Shown: positions 36,694 through 47,567 of the stretch, one piece after another
Layout of the letters: each line of letters opens with the position of its first letter
How positions within the stretch are numbered: the first letter of the stretch is position 1
Made by a program: the position numbers and the translations under genes
DNA from: Aeromonas sp. FDAARGOS 1405
Lineage (GTDB): Bacteria > Pseudomonadota > Gammaproteobacteria > Enterobacterales > Aeromonadaceae
Length of the DNA: 64,000 bases
Direction: 5' to 3'
Assembly: GCF_019048265.1 (NCBI RefSeq)
Contig: NZ_CP077311.1
Coordinates: 1,593,501 to 1,657,500, forward strand
The notes under the pieces: generated by a model
Database searches by the model: none
What the model was told of the DNA's origin: nothing
Seen by the model: the letters and a program-made list of their open reading frames with translations, nothing else

Positions 36694-37227
36694 TTAAGGG
36701 GTCAGAGTGACGGGCGGGAAGTCGATCTCGGTCGCCGCCAGGTGGTTGCCATAGTTGGTCAGGGTATTGACCACCACCTGGCCGAGCACCTCCAGCAGCA
36801 GCTCGTCATCTACGCCTGCGGCACGGGCGCTAGCAAGTTGCTCGTCACTGATCACCCCGCGCTGCTTGACCAGCGCCGTTGCCAGTTGCAGCAGGGCGTG
36901 ATCAAGGGGAGCCGAGGCCTGGCCGAGTCGGGTTGCCCGGATCTCCTGGGCCGAGAATCCGGCCTTTCCCGCCAGTAGTGTGTGGGCAGACAAACAGTAT
37001 TGGCAGGCGTTGGCTTGACCGATGGCCAGTGCCAGCAATTCCCGTTGTGGGGCAGTGAGGCGCCCCTTGCCAAGCGCCTCGGCAAAGCCCAGGAAGCCAT
37101 TGAGCAGGGCTGGCGAGTGGGCCAGGGTGGCGTAGAGGTTGGGCACCATACCCAGATTGCGTTGCAGGGTGGCCAGGGTCTGGGCGGCTGCGGGTTGCGG
37201 CTGGGATACGGGTTGGATACGGCTCAT
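36694..37227 (-). CDS. AhpD-like carboxymuconolactone decarboxylase-family protein
   Basis: A 177-residue alpha-helical protein with the redox motif NACQYCLSAHTLLAGKAG, a CxxC followed by histidine as in AhpD-type thiol peroxidase partners. The preceding LTAPQRELLALAIGQ is typical of the CMD family. The start at 37227 follows AGGAGAAG. It is the first gene of a two-gene unit with the DUF417 protein and is divergent from the AraC-type regulator. It likely removes peroxide or another electrophile, by inference from family. Confidence 0.85.
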   Translation of the reverse strand: MSRIQPVSQPQPAAAQTLATLQRNLGMVPNLYATLAHSPALLNGFLGFAEALGKGRLTAPQRELLALAIGQANACQYCLSAHTLLAGKAGFSAQEIRATRLGQASAPLDHALLQLATALVKQRGVISDEQLASARAAGVDDELLLEVLGQVVVNTLTNYGNHLAATEIDFPPVTLTP

Positions 37228-37328
37228 GTTCTTCTCCTGTGGTAGTGAAGGTACGGGAGACAGTGTGCCGTCATTCGTGATACGGTTTATCACTCATCGT
37301 CTGCAAATAAATACTATTCGTCTCAAAT

Positions 37329-38159
37329 ATGGATCCGCTCTCTGCCCTGTTGGTTCATGCCTCCCCCGAAGCCAAGATCTTCTTCGCCGGCAACCTGTGC
37401 CAGAACTCCTCCAGTGATGATTACCCGAGCGGCGGACATCTTCATCTGCTGCGTAGCGGCGCCGTCATGCTGCGTGAAGAGGGGGGCGCCAGCTTGCTGC
37501 TCGAGGAGCCGACTCTGATCCTGTTCCCTCGGGGACGTCCTCACAAGCTTGAACCCAGAACGTTGGGGGGTTGTGATTTGGTGTGTGCCAATGTCGCATT
37601 CGGCAAGGGGGGCGCATCGCCGTTGCAGCTGGCATTACCGGGCTCGCTGGTGCTGCCGCTACGTGAGTTGCCTGCCCTGACGCCGGTGCTGAGTCAGCTG
37701 TTTGACGAGGCGTTTCACCCCCGCTACGGGCAGGATCCGCTGATCTCCCGCTTGCTGGAGGTACTGTTGATCCTGCTGCTGCGTCATCTGGTCGAGCAAG
37801 GAGTGTGTCAGCAGGGGATGCTGGCAGGTATTTCCGATCCCCGGTTGGCCAAGGCGATCTCGGTGATGCATCAGCGTGGGGATGAACCCTGGACGGTGGC
37901 CACGCTGGCGCGGGAGGCCTGCATGTCGCGGGCCCGCTTTGCCGCGAGGTTTCAGGAGCGGGTTGGTCAAGCGCCGCTTGGTTATCTGACCCACTGGCGT
38001 ATGGCGCTAGCCTGCCAGCAACTGCTGGCGGGGGAGCCCGTGGTACAGGTGGCGCTGGGGGCGGGGTACAGCAGCAGTGTCGCCTTTGGTCGGGCATTCG
38101 AGCGGGAGCTGGGGGTGAGCCCGGGGCGCTGGCTCAAGGCGCAGCAACAAGCCGAATAA
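37329..38159 (+). CDS. RclR-like AraC-family regulator with conserved cysteines
   Basis: A 276-residue AraC/XylS regulator. The N-terminal cupin_6-type domain begins MDPLSALL, much like E. coli RclR, and carries C24, C82 and C86 at positions close to the RclR redox cysteines (21, 86 and 89 region). The C-terminal pair of helix-turn-helix motifs is intact (WTVATLAREACMSRARFAAR, YSSSVAFGRAFERELGVSPG). It is divergent from the AhpD-like/DUF417 pair, which it probably activates on thiol oxidation. HOCl, N-chlorotaurine or aldehydes are possible inducers; none can be proven here. Confidence 0.82.
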   Translation: MDPLSALLVHASPEAKIFFAGNLCQNSSSDDYPSGGHLHLLRSGAVMLREEGGASLLLEEPTLILFPRGRPHKLEPRTLGGCDLVCANVAFGKGGASPLQLALPGSLVLPLRELPALTPVLSQLFDEAFHPRYGQDPLISRLLEVLLILLLRHLVEQGVCQQGMLAGISDPRLAKAISVMHQRGDEPWTVATLAREACMSRARFAARFQERVGQAPLGYLTHWRMALACQQLLAGEPVVQVALGAGYSSSVAFGRAFERELGVSPGRWLKAQQQAE

Positions 38160-38187
38160 AAAAACGGGGCAGCCAGTGGCTGCCCCG
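38158..38187 (-). terminator. Terminator for ktrAB, shared with the regulator gene
   Basis: CGGGGCAGCC and GGCTGCCCCG form a 10-bp stem with a three-base loop. On the minus strand seven U follow, giving a strong terminator 14 bases after the ktrB stop. It begins at the stop of the plus-strand regulator, for which the tail is weaker. Confidence 0.88.
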
Positions 38188-38200
38188 TGTTCATGGCTGG

Positions 38201-39556
38201 TCAGCCAGTATAGACGTTCTCTTCCGGATAACGGATGCGGGTCTCGACCGGGCGGGCCAGCATAAAGGCCAGGGTCAGGGGGCCGAGACGGCCGCAGATC
38301 ATCACAAGCACCAGGATCAGCTTGCCCGGCTCGCTCAGGGAGGCGGTGATGCCGGTGGAGAGGCCGACGGTGGCAAATGCCGAGATGGTCTCGAACATGA
38401 TTTTGTCGAACGGCAGATCCTCGGTCACCATCAGCAGGAACATCGCCAGCATCAGCACCATGGTGCTGACGATGATGATGGCCAGCGAGCGGGTCACGAT
38501 CTGGGGCGACAGGGTGCGGCCAAAAGCGGTGACATGGGGCCGTTTGGTCAGAAACGCCTTGGTCGCCAGTAGCACCACGGCGAAGGTGGTGACTTTGATA
38601 CCACCACCGGTCGAGGTGGCACCGGCACCGATAAACATCAACATCATCAGGAACAGCAGCGCCGCCGGGGTCATCAGCCCGATATCTATGGTATTGAAAC
38701 CGGCGGTACGGGCACTGGCAGACTGGAAGAAGGCAGCCAGCAGCTGGCCACCGACACCGGCCTTGCCGAGGGTGCCCGGGTTGTTGTGTTCCAGCAGCCA
38801 GAACATCAGGGTACCGGCCAGCAGCAGTGCCGGGGTCATCAGCAGCATCAGCTTGCTGTGCAGCTTGAGCTTGCGCCAGCGGCGGTTGCGCACCAGATCG
38901 ACGATGACGGTAAAGCCGATCCCCCCCAGGATCAGCAGACCGGCGATGGTCAGGCTGATGATGGGGTCGTCCCTATAGTCGATGAGGTTGTTGGCAAAGA
39001 GCGAAAACCCGGCGTTGTTGAAGGCCGATACTGCGTGGAAGAAGCTGACATAGAGGCCGTGCACCCACCCCATCTCGGGCACCCAGCGGATCGCCATGAT
39101 GCCGGTGCCGATCAGCTGGGCGATAAAGGCGAACAGCACGATCCGTTTGACCAGCTGGATGATGTTGACCGAGCCCTCCTGTCCCAGCGCCTCCTTGGCC
39201 AGTACCTGCTGGCGTAGGCCGACCCGTTTGCTGAAGATGGCGATCAGCAGCAGGGTCATGGTCATCTGGCCCAGACCGCCGATCTCCATCAGCATCAGCA
39301 GGAAAATCTGCCCCTGCAGGGTAAAGGCGGTGCCGGTATCCACCACGCCAAGACCTGTCACGCTGATGGCCGAGGTGGCGGTAAACAGGGCGTTGACGAA
39401 GGTGACCTCGCCATTGTGGCTGGAGGGTTGCACCAGAAAGATGGTGCCAATCAGCAGAATGATCAGAAAGCTGCCGAGGATCAGCCGGGCTTCGCTCCAG
39501 CGAGAGTCCTGCTCCCGATGGAGGGCGAAGGCGTAGCTGCTGCGCCAGTTGATCAT
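38201..39556 (-). CDS. ktrB: KtrB-type potassium channel subunit (TrkH/KtrB family)
   Basis: A 451-residue membrane protein with the four-fold M1-P-M2 repeat of SKT transporters. The four selectivity-filter glycines are in SVTGLGVVDT, FNNAGFSLF, ARTAGFNTIDI and ATVGLSTGI. A charged, gated M2C-like segment (TSTGGGIKVTTF) is present. Length fits KtrB, shorter than TrkH. Together with the RCK protein KtrA, encoded just upstream with a 4-base overlap, it imports potassium, usually coupled to sodium. Confidence 0.93.
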   Translation of the reverse strand: MINWRSSYAFALHREQDSRWSEARLILGSFLIILLIGTIFLVQPSSHNGEVTFVNALFTATSAISVTGLGVVDTGTAFTLQGQIFLLMLMEIGGLGQMTMTLLLIAIFSKRVGLRQQVLAKEALGQEGSVNIIQLVKRIVLFAFIAQLIGTGIMAIRWVPEMGWVHGLYVSFFHAVSAFNNAGFSLFANNLIDYRDDPIISLTIAGLLILGGIGFTVIVDLVRNRRWRKLKLHSKLMLLMTPALLLAGTLMFWLLEHNNPGTLGKAGVGGQLLAAFFQSASARTAGFNTIDIGLMTPAALLFLMMLMFIGAGATSTGGGIKVTTFAVVLLATKAFLTKRPHVTAFGRTLSPQIVTRSLAIIIVSTMVLMLAMFLLMVTEDLPFDKIMFETISAFATVGLSTGITASLSEPGKLILVLVMICGRLGPLTLAFMLARPVETRIRYPEENVYTG

Positions 39557-40206
39557 AGGGTTTCGAGCCAGTGGTCGATGGCGTGCTTGTTGCCCGCCAG
39601 GATCAGGATGTCGCCCAGTTGCAGCTCCATCTTGCCGGTCAGCACGTTGTGCAGCACGTCACCACGCTTGATGGCGAGCAGCTGGAAATCGCTCTGTTGC
39701 AGCAGGTGGAAGTCGCCCAGTTCCCGGCCGTTCTGTTGCAGGCCAATCACGAACTCGGTCAGCACCATGTCGTGGCCCAGCTCCAGATAGTCGAACAGCC
39801 GGTTGTCCAGCATGCTCTGGGCGACCCGGCGGCCCATGTCCCACTCCGGGTTGATCACCTTGTCGGCGCCCACTTTCTGCAGGATCTTGGCGTGGAACTT
39901 GTCGCGCGCCTTGACCCACACCTTCTTCACGCCCGCCTCTTTCAAGACGAGGGTGGTGAGGATGCTGGTCTCCAGGTTGTCACCGATGGCAACGAAGACG
40001 ATATCGAAATTGGCCAGTCCCAGCTCGGCCACGGTGGCCTCATCGGTGGCGTCGGCCACGATAACGTGATTGCAGAGGGCGGCGATTTGCCGGGTCTTGC
40101 TCTCGTCGATATCGATGGCCAGTACTTCGGCATCTTGCCGTTGCAGCTCTTCGCACAGCGCGCTGCCAAACAGGCCCAGGCCGATGACGGCAAACTGGTT
40201 GTTCAT
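39553..40206 (-). CDS. ktrA: KtrA-type potassium uptake regulator (TrkA-N/RCK)
   Basis: A 217-residue cytoplasmic protein with an N-terminal Rossmann fold (FAVIGLGLFGSALCEEL, then AIDIDESK) that binds ATP or NAD, and a C-terminal RCK_C domain (DILILAGNKHAIDHW). A ring of these subunits gates KtrB. It is the first gene of the minus-strand operon and is divergent from murB, with about 130 bases between the starts. Confidence 0.93.
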   Translation of the reverse strand: MNNQFAVIGLGLFGSALCEELQRQDAEVLAIDIDESKTRQIAALCNHVIVADATDEATVAELGLANFDIVFVAIGDNLETSILTTLVLKEAGVKKVWVKARDKFHAKILQKVGADKVINPEWDMGRRVAQSMLDNRLFDYLELGHDMVLTEFVIGLQQNGRELGDFHLLQQSDFQLLAIKRGDVLHNVLTGKMELQLGDILILAGNKHAIDHWLETL

Positions 40207-40333
40207 GAGTTATTCCTCAGCAGTTGAAGTCGCCTACTCTAAACCACTGCTATTCCCCCGAAAAGGGCTCGGGTTTTTCGTCATGGGGCAACTTGAGGTA
40301 GACTGCGCCCTTGCACCAAGCCGGGATAGACCG

Positions 40334-41371
40334 ATGAAACTGAATGCCAACGCCTCCTTGTTGAAGCTCAACACCCTTGCCCTCGATGCGTATTGCCTCT
40401 GGCTGGCCGAGGTGGAGCAGGTTGCCGATCTGGCGACCCTGCGTGCTGATCCACAACTCAACCAGTTGCCTCGCCTCAATCTGGGCGGCGGCAGCAATAT
40501 GCTCTTCACCACCGATTTTCTCGGTCTGGTGGTGCTCAACCGGCTCAAGGGGATTACCGCTGAAGATGGTGGCGATCACTGGTTGCTCCATGTGGCGGCC
40601 GGTGAAGATTGGCATCAGCTGGTGCGCCATACCTTGCAACAGGGCTGGTTCGGGCTAGAGAATCTGGCGCTCATTCCCGGTACGGTCGGTGCCGCGCCGG
40701 TGCAGAACATCGGTGCCTATGGCGTTGAGCTGGCCGACTTCTGCGCCTATGTCGAGGCGTTCAACTGGCAGAGTGGCGAGATTGAACGGATCGCGGCGGC
40801 AGATTGCCGCTTCGGTTATCGCGACAGCATCTTCAAACACGAGTATCAGGATTCCCACCTGATCACCGCCGTCGGGCTCAAACTGCCCAAGGCGTGGCAA
40901 CCGGTGCAGGGCTATGGCCCACTGGCTGCGCTCGGTGACGCGCCTTCGGCGCAGGCCATCTTCGATACCGTCTGTGCCACCCGCATGGCCAAACTGCCGG
41001 ATCCTGCGGTGCTCGGCAATGCGGGCAGCTTCTTCAAGAATCCGGTGGTGCCTGCCGCGCTGGCGGAGTCGCTCAAGTCGCGCTATCCGCAGATGCCCTG
41101 CTATCCGGCCGGAGAAGGGCAGTCCAAGCTGGCGGCGGGCTGGCTCATCGATCAGTGCGGTTTGAAAGGTTTCGCCATTGGCCGTGCCGCTGTTCATCAG
41201 GAGCAGGCGCTGGTGCTGGTCAATCTGGGGGGCGCCAGTGCCATGGAGCTGATCGCGCTGGCGGCCCATGTCCGCGACTGCGTGGAGCAGACGTTTGGCG
41301 TGGTGCTGGAGCACGAGGTGCGCTTTATGGGCGCGCACGGTGAAACCTGGCTCGACGAGGTGCTCTCATGA
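40334..41371 (+). CDS. murB: UDP-N-acetylmuramate dehydrogenase
   Basis: A 345-residue type I MurB, which reduces UDP-GlcNAc-enolpyruvate to UDP-MurNAc with FAD and NADPH. The FAD-binding loop is LGGGSNMLF near residue 54. The catalytic serine is in GNAGSFFKNP near 230, and the tyrosine and glutamate of the active site are also in place (C-terminal LEHEVRFMG). The start at 40334 (MKLNANASLLKLNT) matches the family; the longer in-frame reading overlaps ktrA and is not credible. It overlaps birA by 4 bases, the same pairing as in E. coli. Confidence 0.95.
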   Translation: MKLNANASLLKLNTLALDAYCLWLAEVEQVADLATLRADPQLNQLPRLNLGGGSNMLFTTDFLGLVVLNRLKGITAEDGGDHWLLHVAAGEDWHQLVRHTLQQGWFGLENLALIPGTVGAAPVQNIGAYGVELADFCAYVEAFNWQSGEIERIAAADCRFGYRDSIFKHEYQDSHLITAVGLKLPKAWQPVQGYGPLAALGDAPSAQAIFDTVCATRMAKLPDPAVLGNAGSFFKNPVVPAALAESLKSRYPQMPCYPAGEGQSKLAAGWLIDQCGLKGFAIGRAAVHQEQALVLVNLGGASAMELIALAAHVRDCVEQTFGVVLEHEVRFMGAHGETWLDEVLS

Positions 41372-42333
41372 CGTTGACTCCCATCAGACAGACCCTGATC
41401 ACCCTGCTTAGCGACGGCCAGTTTCACTCCGGCGAACAGCTGGGTGAGCAGCTCGGCATCAGCCGGGCGGCGGTAAGCAAACACATGGCGGCGCTCAAGG
41501 AGCTGGGGCTGGATCTCTTTAGCCTGACCGGCAAGGGCTACCGGCTGGCGGTGCCGATGGCGCTATATGATCAGGCTACCTTGCAGGAACTGGCACCGAT
41601 GGCGCCGGTGCACTGTTTTCCGGTCATCGGCTCGACCAACCAGCACCTGCTGGATCGGGTCAATGAGCTGCGCTCCGGCGAGAGCTGTCTGGCCGAGTGT
41701 CAGACAGCCGGGCGCGGTCGTCGTGGCAAACCCTGGATTTCGCCGTTCGGTTGCCAACTGATCCTCAGCATGTACTGGCGACTCGAACAAGGCATGGCGG
41801 CGGCCATGGGGCTCAGTCTGGCGGTCGGCGTGGCAGTGGTTGAAGCGCTGGAGAGCCTTGGCTATCAAGGCGTCGAGCTCAAGTGGCCCAACGATCTCTA
41901 CTATCAGGGCCGCAAGCTGGCGGGCATTCTGGTGGAGATGAGCGGCAGTGCCGGTGCCAGCTGTCATCTGGTGATCGGTATCGGCCTCAATCTGGCGATG
42001 CCGGCCCGTGAAGGGGAGAAGATCGATCAGGCCTGGGCCGAGCTGCGCCACATCAATCTCGAGCTGGTCGACCGCAATGAGCTTGCCGCCCGGATGATCG
42101 TCTATCTGCAGCAGGCGCTGCAGACCTTCGAGCAACACGGTCTGGCGAGCTTTGTCGAGCAGTGGAATCGGCTCGACCATTTCGCTGGTCGCCCCGTCCG
42201 TCTGTTGATGGGGGATCAGGAGATCCGCGGTATCGCCCGTGGTATCGACGATCGCGGAGCCCTGCGGCTGGAGACGGGCGAAGGGGTCAAATTCTATCTG
42301 GGGGGGGAGCTCTCCCTGCGCCGGGGCGACTGA
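41368..42333 (+). CDS. birA: Biotin--[acetyl-CoA carboxylase] ligase and biotin operon repressor
   Basis: A 321-residue BirA. The N-terminal winged helix (about 1-60, GISRAAVSKHMAALKELGLD) indicates the repressor-type enzyme. The catalytic domain carries the biotinyl-AMP loop GRGRRGKPWISPFG near residue 115 and KWPNDLYYQGRKLAGIL near 172. The C-terminal SH3-like domain is present. It both biotinylates BCCP and represses the bio genes. It is coupled to murB by a 4-base overlap. Confidence 0.95.
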   Translation: MTLTPIRQTLITLLSDGQFHSGEQLGEQLGISRAAVSKHMAALKELGLDLFSLTGKGYRLAVPMALYDQATLQELAPMAPVHCFPVIGSTNQHLLDRVNELRSGESCLAECQTAGRGRRGKPWISPFGCQLILSMYWRLEQGMAAAMGLSLAVGVAVVEALESLGYQGVELKWPNDLYYQGRKLAGILVEMSGSAGASCHLVIGIGLNLAMPAREGEKIDQAWAELRHINLELVDRNELAARMIVYLQQALQTFEQHGLASFVEQWNRLDHFAGRPVRLLMGDQEIRGIARGIDDRGALRLETGEGVKFYLGGELSLRRGD

Positions 42334-42364
42334 GGGTCAGCAAGGCCGCTCATGATGCCAAACA

Positions 42365-42392
42365 GAAGAGGGGGCCTGCGGGCCCCCTCTTC
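42365..42392. terminator. Convergent terminator between birA and coaA
   Basis: GAAGAGGGGGCC and GGCCCCCTCTTC form a perfect 12-bp stem with a TGCG loop, placed between the convergent genes. Tails on both strands are short but T-rich, so it probably serves both transcripts. Confidence 0.75.
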
Positions 42393-42413
42393 GTTATCCG
42401 GCAACCGCCGTCA

Positions 42414-43352
42414 TCATTTGCGCAGCTTGATCTGCTCGATGGCGTGCTCATGGCCCTTGGTCATGATGAGGTTGGCTCGCTCACGAGTTGGCAGGATATT
42501 CTCTTGCAAATTCAGATAGTTGATATCTTGCCAGATATTGCTGGCGATCCGAGTTGCCTCACTCTCCGTCAGCTTGGCGTAGTTATGGAAATAGGAGTCG
42601 GGATCCGAGAAGGCGCCGCTTCTGAACTTGAGGAAGCGTTCGATATACCAGGTACGCAGCAGGTCGGCATCGGCGTCCACATAGATGGAGAAGTCGACGA
42701 AGTCCGATACGAAGACCCGATGGGGCTCCTGAGGGTAATCCATGCCGCTTTGCAGCACATTGAGCCCTTCCAGGATCAGGATGTCCGGTTGCTCTACCAC
42801 CTTCTTCTCGTCAGGGATGATGTCGTAGATAAGGTGGGAGTAGACCGGTGCTTCCACCTTCTCGTGACCGGCGCGGATATTAGCGACAAACTCCACCAGA
42901 TGGCGGATGTCGTAGGATTCCGGGAACCCCTTGCGGCGCATCAGGCCGCGCTCTTCCAGTACCTTGTTGGGATAGAGGAAGCCGTCGGTGGTGACCAGCT
43001 CCACCCGAGGGTGTTCCGGCCAGCGCTCCAGCAGCGCCTGCAGAATACGGGCCGTGGTGCTTTTGCCCCCCGCCACGCTGCCGGCAATGCTGATGATATA
43101 GGTGCCCTTGCCGCGGGACTGACCGAGGAACTGCTCCAGTACCCGGCTACGACGCTGCTTGGCTTTGACATAGAGATTGAGCAGGCGGGAGAGGGGCAGG
43201 TAGATCTCTTCCACTTCCCGCAATGACACCTTCTCGTTGATCCCGCGCAGGGTCTGCAGATCGTGTTCGGTCAGGGTCAGGGGGACCGAATCGCGCAATA
43301 ACGCCCATTGATCGCGGGTGAATTGCAGATAGGGGTTATGCTCTGTCGTCAT
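42414..43352 (-). CDS. coaA: Type I pantothenate kinase
   Basis: A 312-residue P-loop kinase that phosphorylates pantothenate, the first and rate-limiting step of CoA synthesis. The Walker A motif is [15 protein letters not shown] near residue 94; TTDGFLYPN and GFPESYD are also family marks. The start at 43352 ([20 protein letters not shown]) matches known CoaA proteins. Frame continues upstream into the tRNA promoter region, which is not coding. In E. coli, birA-coaA-tRNA-tufB is the same gene order. Confidence 0.95.
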   Translation of the reverse strand: MTTEHNPYLQFTRDQWALLRDSVPLTLTEHDLQTLRGINEKVSLREVEEIYLPLSRLLNLYVKAKQRRSRVLEQFLGQSRGKGTYIISIAGSVAGGKSTTARILQALLERWPEHPRVELVTTDGFLYPNKVLEERGLMRRKGFPESYDIRHLVEFVANIRAGHEKVEAPVYSHLIYDIIPDEKKVVEQPDILILEGLNVLQSGMDYPQEPHRVFVSDFVDFSIYVDADADLLRTWYIERFLKFRSGAFSDPDSYFHNYAKLTESEATRIASNIWQDINYLNLQENILPTRERANLIMTKGHEHAIEQIKLRK

Positions 43353-43492
43353 GGTGTCATCACTGTTTCTTGGGCACGGCGACCATACACCAAGGGTGGG
43401 GGGGCGACAAGGGACGCAGCAGGATTGGCTGATTTCCAGCCGCTTTTTTGCAAACTTCCCAGCAATAAAGCGTATTTTGCCAGGTTCAATGG

Positions 43493-43521
43493 TTGCATCC
43501 CCCAAATCCTTACAATAAAAT
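43493..43521 (+). promoter_or_regulatory. Stable-RNA promoter of the tRNA-tufB unit
   Basis: TTGCAT (43493-43498) and TAAAAT (43516-43521) are separated by exactly 17 bases. The following GCGCGACGC is a GC-rich discriminator, the mark of promoters under stringent (ppGpp) and growth-rate control. It lies about 95 bases before tRNA-Tyr and 130 bases upstream of coaA on the other strand. Confidence 0.75.
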
Positions 43522-43615
43522 GCGCGACGCTTGGATGTCTGTCGTCTATTTGCCGTGCAAAAGCGATAAAAACAGTGGGTGCAAGCAGAATTACCGCTGT
43601 GACAATCTGGCGTCT

Positions 43616-43700
43616 GGAGGGGTTCCCGAGCGGCCAAAGGGATCAGACTGTAAATCTGACGGCTCTGCCTTCGAAGGTTCGAATCCTTCTCCCTCCACCA
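43616..43700 (+). tRNA. tyrU: tRNA-Tyr (GTA)
   Basis: An 85-base type II tRNA with encoded CCA. The anticodon loop CTGTAAA gives GTA. The acceptor arms GGAGGGG and CCCTCC pair, the long variable arm is present, and the T-arm is GGTTCGAATCC. It is the first tRNA of the tRNA-tufB transcript. Confidence 0.97.
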
Positions 43701-43738
43701 TATTTCTCTGCGGTTTGAGTTCTTTGGGTTAGAGAAAT

Positions 43739-43813
<75 letters not shown>

Positions 43814-43817
43814 AGAT

Positions 43818-43889
43818 GCTGATATGGCTCAGGCGTTAGCAGAGCCGCACCCTAGGGTGAGTTCGGCAAGCGAACCAGCCATCAGTACC
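43818..43889 (+). pseudogene. Decayed tRNA-Thr (thrT) lacking its anticodon loop
   Basis: This stretch starts GCTGATATGGCTCAG, like tRNA-Thr(GGT), and ends ATCAGTACC. The acceptor arms still pair (GCTGAT with ATCAGT), the D-stem GCTC/GAGC is intact, and a T-arm-like GTTCG/CGAAC remains. The anticodon arm, however, reads CACCCTAGGGTG, exactly what is left when TGGTA, including anticodon GGT, is removed from CACCCTTGGTAAGGGTG. The D-loop and T-loop also carry indels. It sits five bases after tRNA-Gly, the position of thrT in E. coli. It cannot decode. Confidence 0.8.
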
Positions 43890-43966
43890 TCTCTCTTTCC
43901 CACCAGATTCAAATCCATCATATAAACTGTTCTGTGGTTAGCTTGCCACCGCGTACTCAGCGTTAG

Positions 43967-45166
<1,200 letters not shown>

Positions 45167-45173
45167 TCTTTGG

Positions 45174-45203
45174 CTTACATAAATAAAGCAAAGCCCCTAT
45201 AAT
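45174..45203 (+). promoter_or_regulatory. Predicted promoter of tRNA-Trp-secE-nusG, inside a terminator hairpin
   Basis: CTTACA (45174-45179) and TATAAT (45198-45203) are 18 bases apart. The -10 overlaps the loop of the hairpin at 45192-45210. Transcription would start near 45210, ten bases before tRNA-Trp. Confidence 0.6.
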
Positions 45204-45215
45204 AGGGGCTTTCTT
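45192..45215 (+). terminator. Terminator or attenuator after tufB
   Basis: AGCCCCTA and TAGGGGCT form an 8-bp stem with a 3-base loop, followed by TTCTT. It lies 26 bases after the tufB stop and should reduce read-through into tRNA-Trp. Confidence 0.75.
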
Positions 45216-45219
45216 ATGC

Positions 45220-45296
45220 AGGGGCGTAGTTCGAATTGGTAGAACAGCGGTCTCCAAAACCGATGGTTGCGGGTTCGAGTCCTGCCGCCCCTGCCA
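45220..45296 (+). tRNA. trpT: tRNA-Trp (CCA)
   Basis: A 77-base tRNA with encoded CCA end. Acceptor arms AGGGGCG and CGCCCCT pair, and the anticodon loop CTCCAAA gives CCA. The T-arm is GGGTTCGAGTCC. It sits between tufB and secE; in many gammaproteobacteria tRNA-Trp is kept at this place. Confidence 0.97.
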
Positions 45297-45356
45297 TATA
45301 CCTCGTCTCGTACGGGGCTTTTGTGTCTTTGGTTACGTCAGATACAGGTGGGTTGT

Positions 45357-45728
45357 ATGAGTGTTAGTTCTGAGAGCCAGGGCGGAAGCAAGGATACCCT
45401 GCTTTGGGGCCTGGTTTTCATTATCCTGGCGGCCGCTGTAGTGGGTAATTACCTGCTCAACGATGTTGTCGCTGCCGTCCGCGCCCTGGGTGTGGTCGTT
45501 GTCATTGCTGCTGCTGGTGCAGTAGCCCTGCAAACCACCAAGGGAAAGGCAACACTGGCATTCGCCCGTGAGTCTCGCCTGGAAGTCCGCAAGGTCGTAT
45601 GGCCGACCCGTCAGGAAGCCATTCAGACAACCCTGATTGTGCTGGCGGTGACCGCCGTGATGGGGCTGCTGCTGTTCGTTCTGGACGGTGCCTTGGTCTG
45701 GTTGGTCAACCTGATTACCGGTGTGTAA
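45357..45728 (+). CDS. secE: Preprotein translocase subunit SecE
   Basis: A 123-residue three-span SecE (helices about 15-33, 38-58 and 92-115) with the conserved cytoplasmic amphipathic segment [17 protein letters not shown]. It stabilises SecY in the translocon. The ATG at 45357 is preceded by AGGTGGG; longer in-frame readings run into tRNA-Trp. The nusG gene follows 9 bases later, a universal bacterial pairing. Confidence 0.96.
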   Translation: MSVSSESQGGSKDTLLWGLVFIILAAAVVGNYLLNDVVAAVRALGVVVVIAAAGAVALQTTKGKATLAFARESRLEVRKVVWPTRQEAIQTTLIVLAVTAVMGLLLFVLDGALVWLVNLITGV

Positions 45729-45737
45729 GGATAAGCC

Positions 45738-46289
45738 ATGACTGAACAACGTGAACAACGTATGAGATGGTATGTCGTGCAGGCTTTTTCCGGCTATGAA
45801 GGCCGTGTAGCCAAGTCCCTGCGCGAGCATATCAAGATGCATGGCATGGAAGACATGTTCGGTGAAGTACTGGTCCCGACCGAAGAAGTGGTCGAGATGC
45901 GTGCTGGCCAGAAGCGCAAGAGTGAGCGCAAGTTTTTCCCGGGTTATGTCCTGGTCCAGATGATCATGGATGAAACCACATGGCACCTGGTGCGTAACGT
46001 ACCGCGTGTCATGGGCTTCATCGGCGGTACTTCCGACCGTCCGGCACCGATCTCCGACAAAGAGGCCGATGCCATCCTGAACCGTCTGCAGGATGCCCAC
46101 GACAAGCCGCGTCCGAAAACCCTGTTTGAACCGGGTGAAATGGTGCGGGTTGCTGATGGTCCGTTTGCCGACTTCAACGGTACCGTTGAAGAGGTCGATT
46201 ATGAGAAGAGCCGCGTGAAGGTCTCTGTACTGATCTTCGGTCGTTCTACTCCTGTTGAACTGGATTTTGGTCAGGTCGAGAAGGGCTGA
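45738..46289 (+). CDS. nusG: Transcription termination/antitermination protein NusG
   Basis: A 183-residue NusG with an N-terminal NGN domain ([20 protein letters not shown]) that binds the RNA polymerase clamp, and a C-terminal KOW domain ([20 protein letters not shown]) that contacts Rho or ribosomal protein S10. It couples transcription to translation and Rho-dependent termination. It is expressed with secE. Confidence 0.97.
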   Translation: MTEQREQRMRWYVVQAFSGYEGRVAKSLREHIKMHGMEDMFGEVLVPTEEVVEMRAGQKRKSERKFFPGYVLVQMIMDETTWHLVRNVPRVMGFIGGTSDRPAPISDKEADAILNRLQDAHDKPRPKTLFEPGEMVRVADGPFADFNGTVEEVDYEKSRVKVSVLIFGRSTPVELDFGQVEKG

Positions 46290-46311
46290 TTGAATTCTGT
46301 ACGTTTAACGG

Positions 46312-46340
46312 TTGTCAGGGGCAGCGAATATCTCTATAAT
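46312..46340 (+). promoter_or_regulatory. Promoter of rplKA, overlapping the nusG terminator
   Basis: TTGTCA (46312-46317) and TATAAT (46335-46340) are separated by exactly 17 bases. The spacer is the left arm of the terminator hairpin at 46318-46350, and the -10 falls in its loop and right arm. It corresponds to the L11 operon promoter of E. coli. Confidence 0.8.
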
Positions 46341-46356
46341 TCGCTGCCCCTTTATT
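46318..46356 (+). terminator. Rho-independent terminator after nusG
   Basis: GGGGCAGCGAAT and ATTCGCTGCCCC form a perfect 12-bp stem with a 9-base loop, followed by TTTATT. It should end most secE-nusG transcripts. Confidence 0.85.
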
Positions 46357-46423
46357 AGTTGGGGAGCCGTTTGCAGGAGCAAGTCTCCGAGGCGCTAGAA
46401 CCCATTTTTGAGGTATTTTCCTA
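46357..46423 (+). promoter_or_regulatory. rplK leader, probable L1 autoregulation site
   Basis: In E. coli, free L1 binds the rplK leader, which mimics its 23S rRNA site, and represses rplKA translation. The leader here has paired segments (GGAGCC..., GAGGCGC) in the same place, but the exact L1 motif was not proved by eye. Confidence 0.4.
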
Positions 46424-47558
<1,135 letters not shown>

Positions 47559-47567
47559 TTGATGGGT

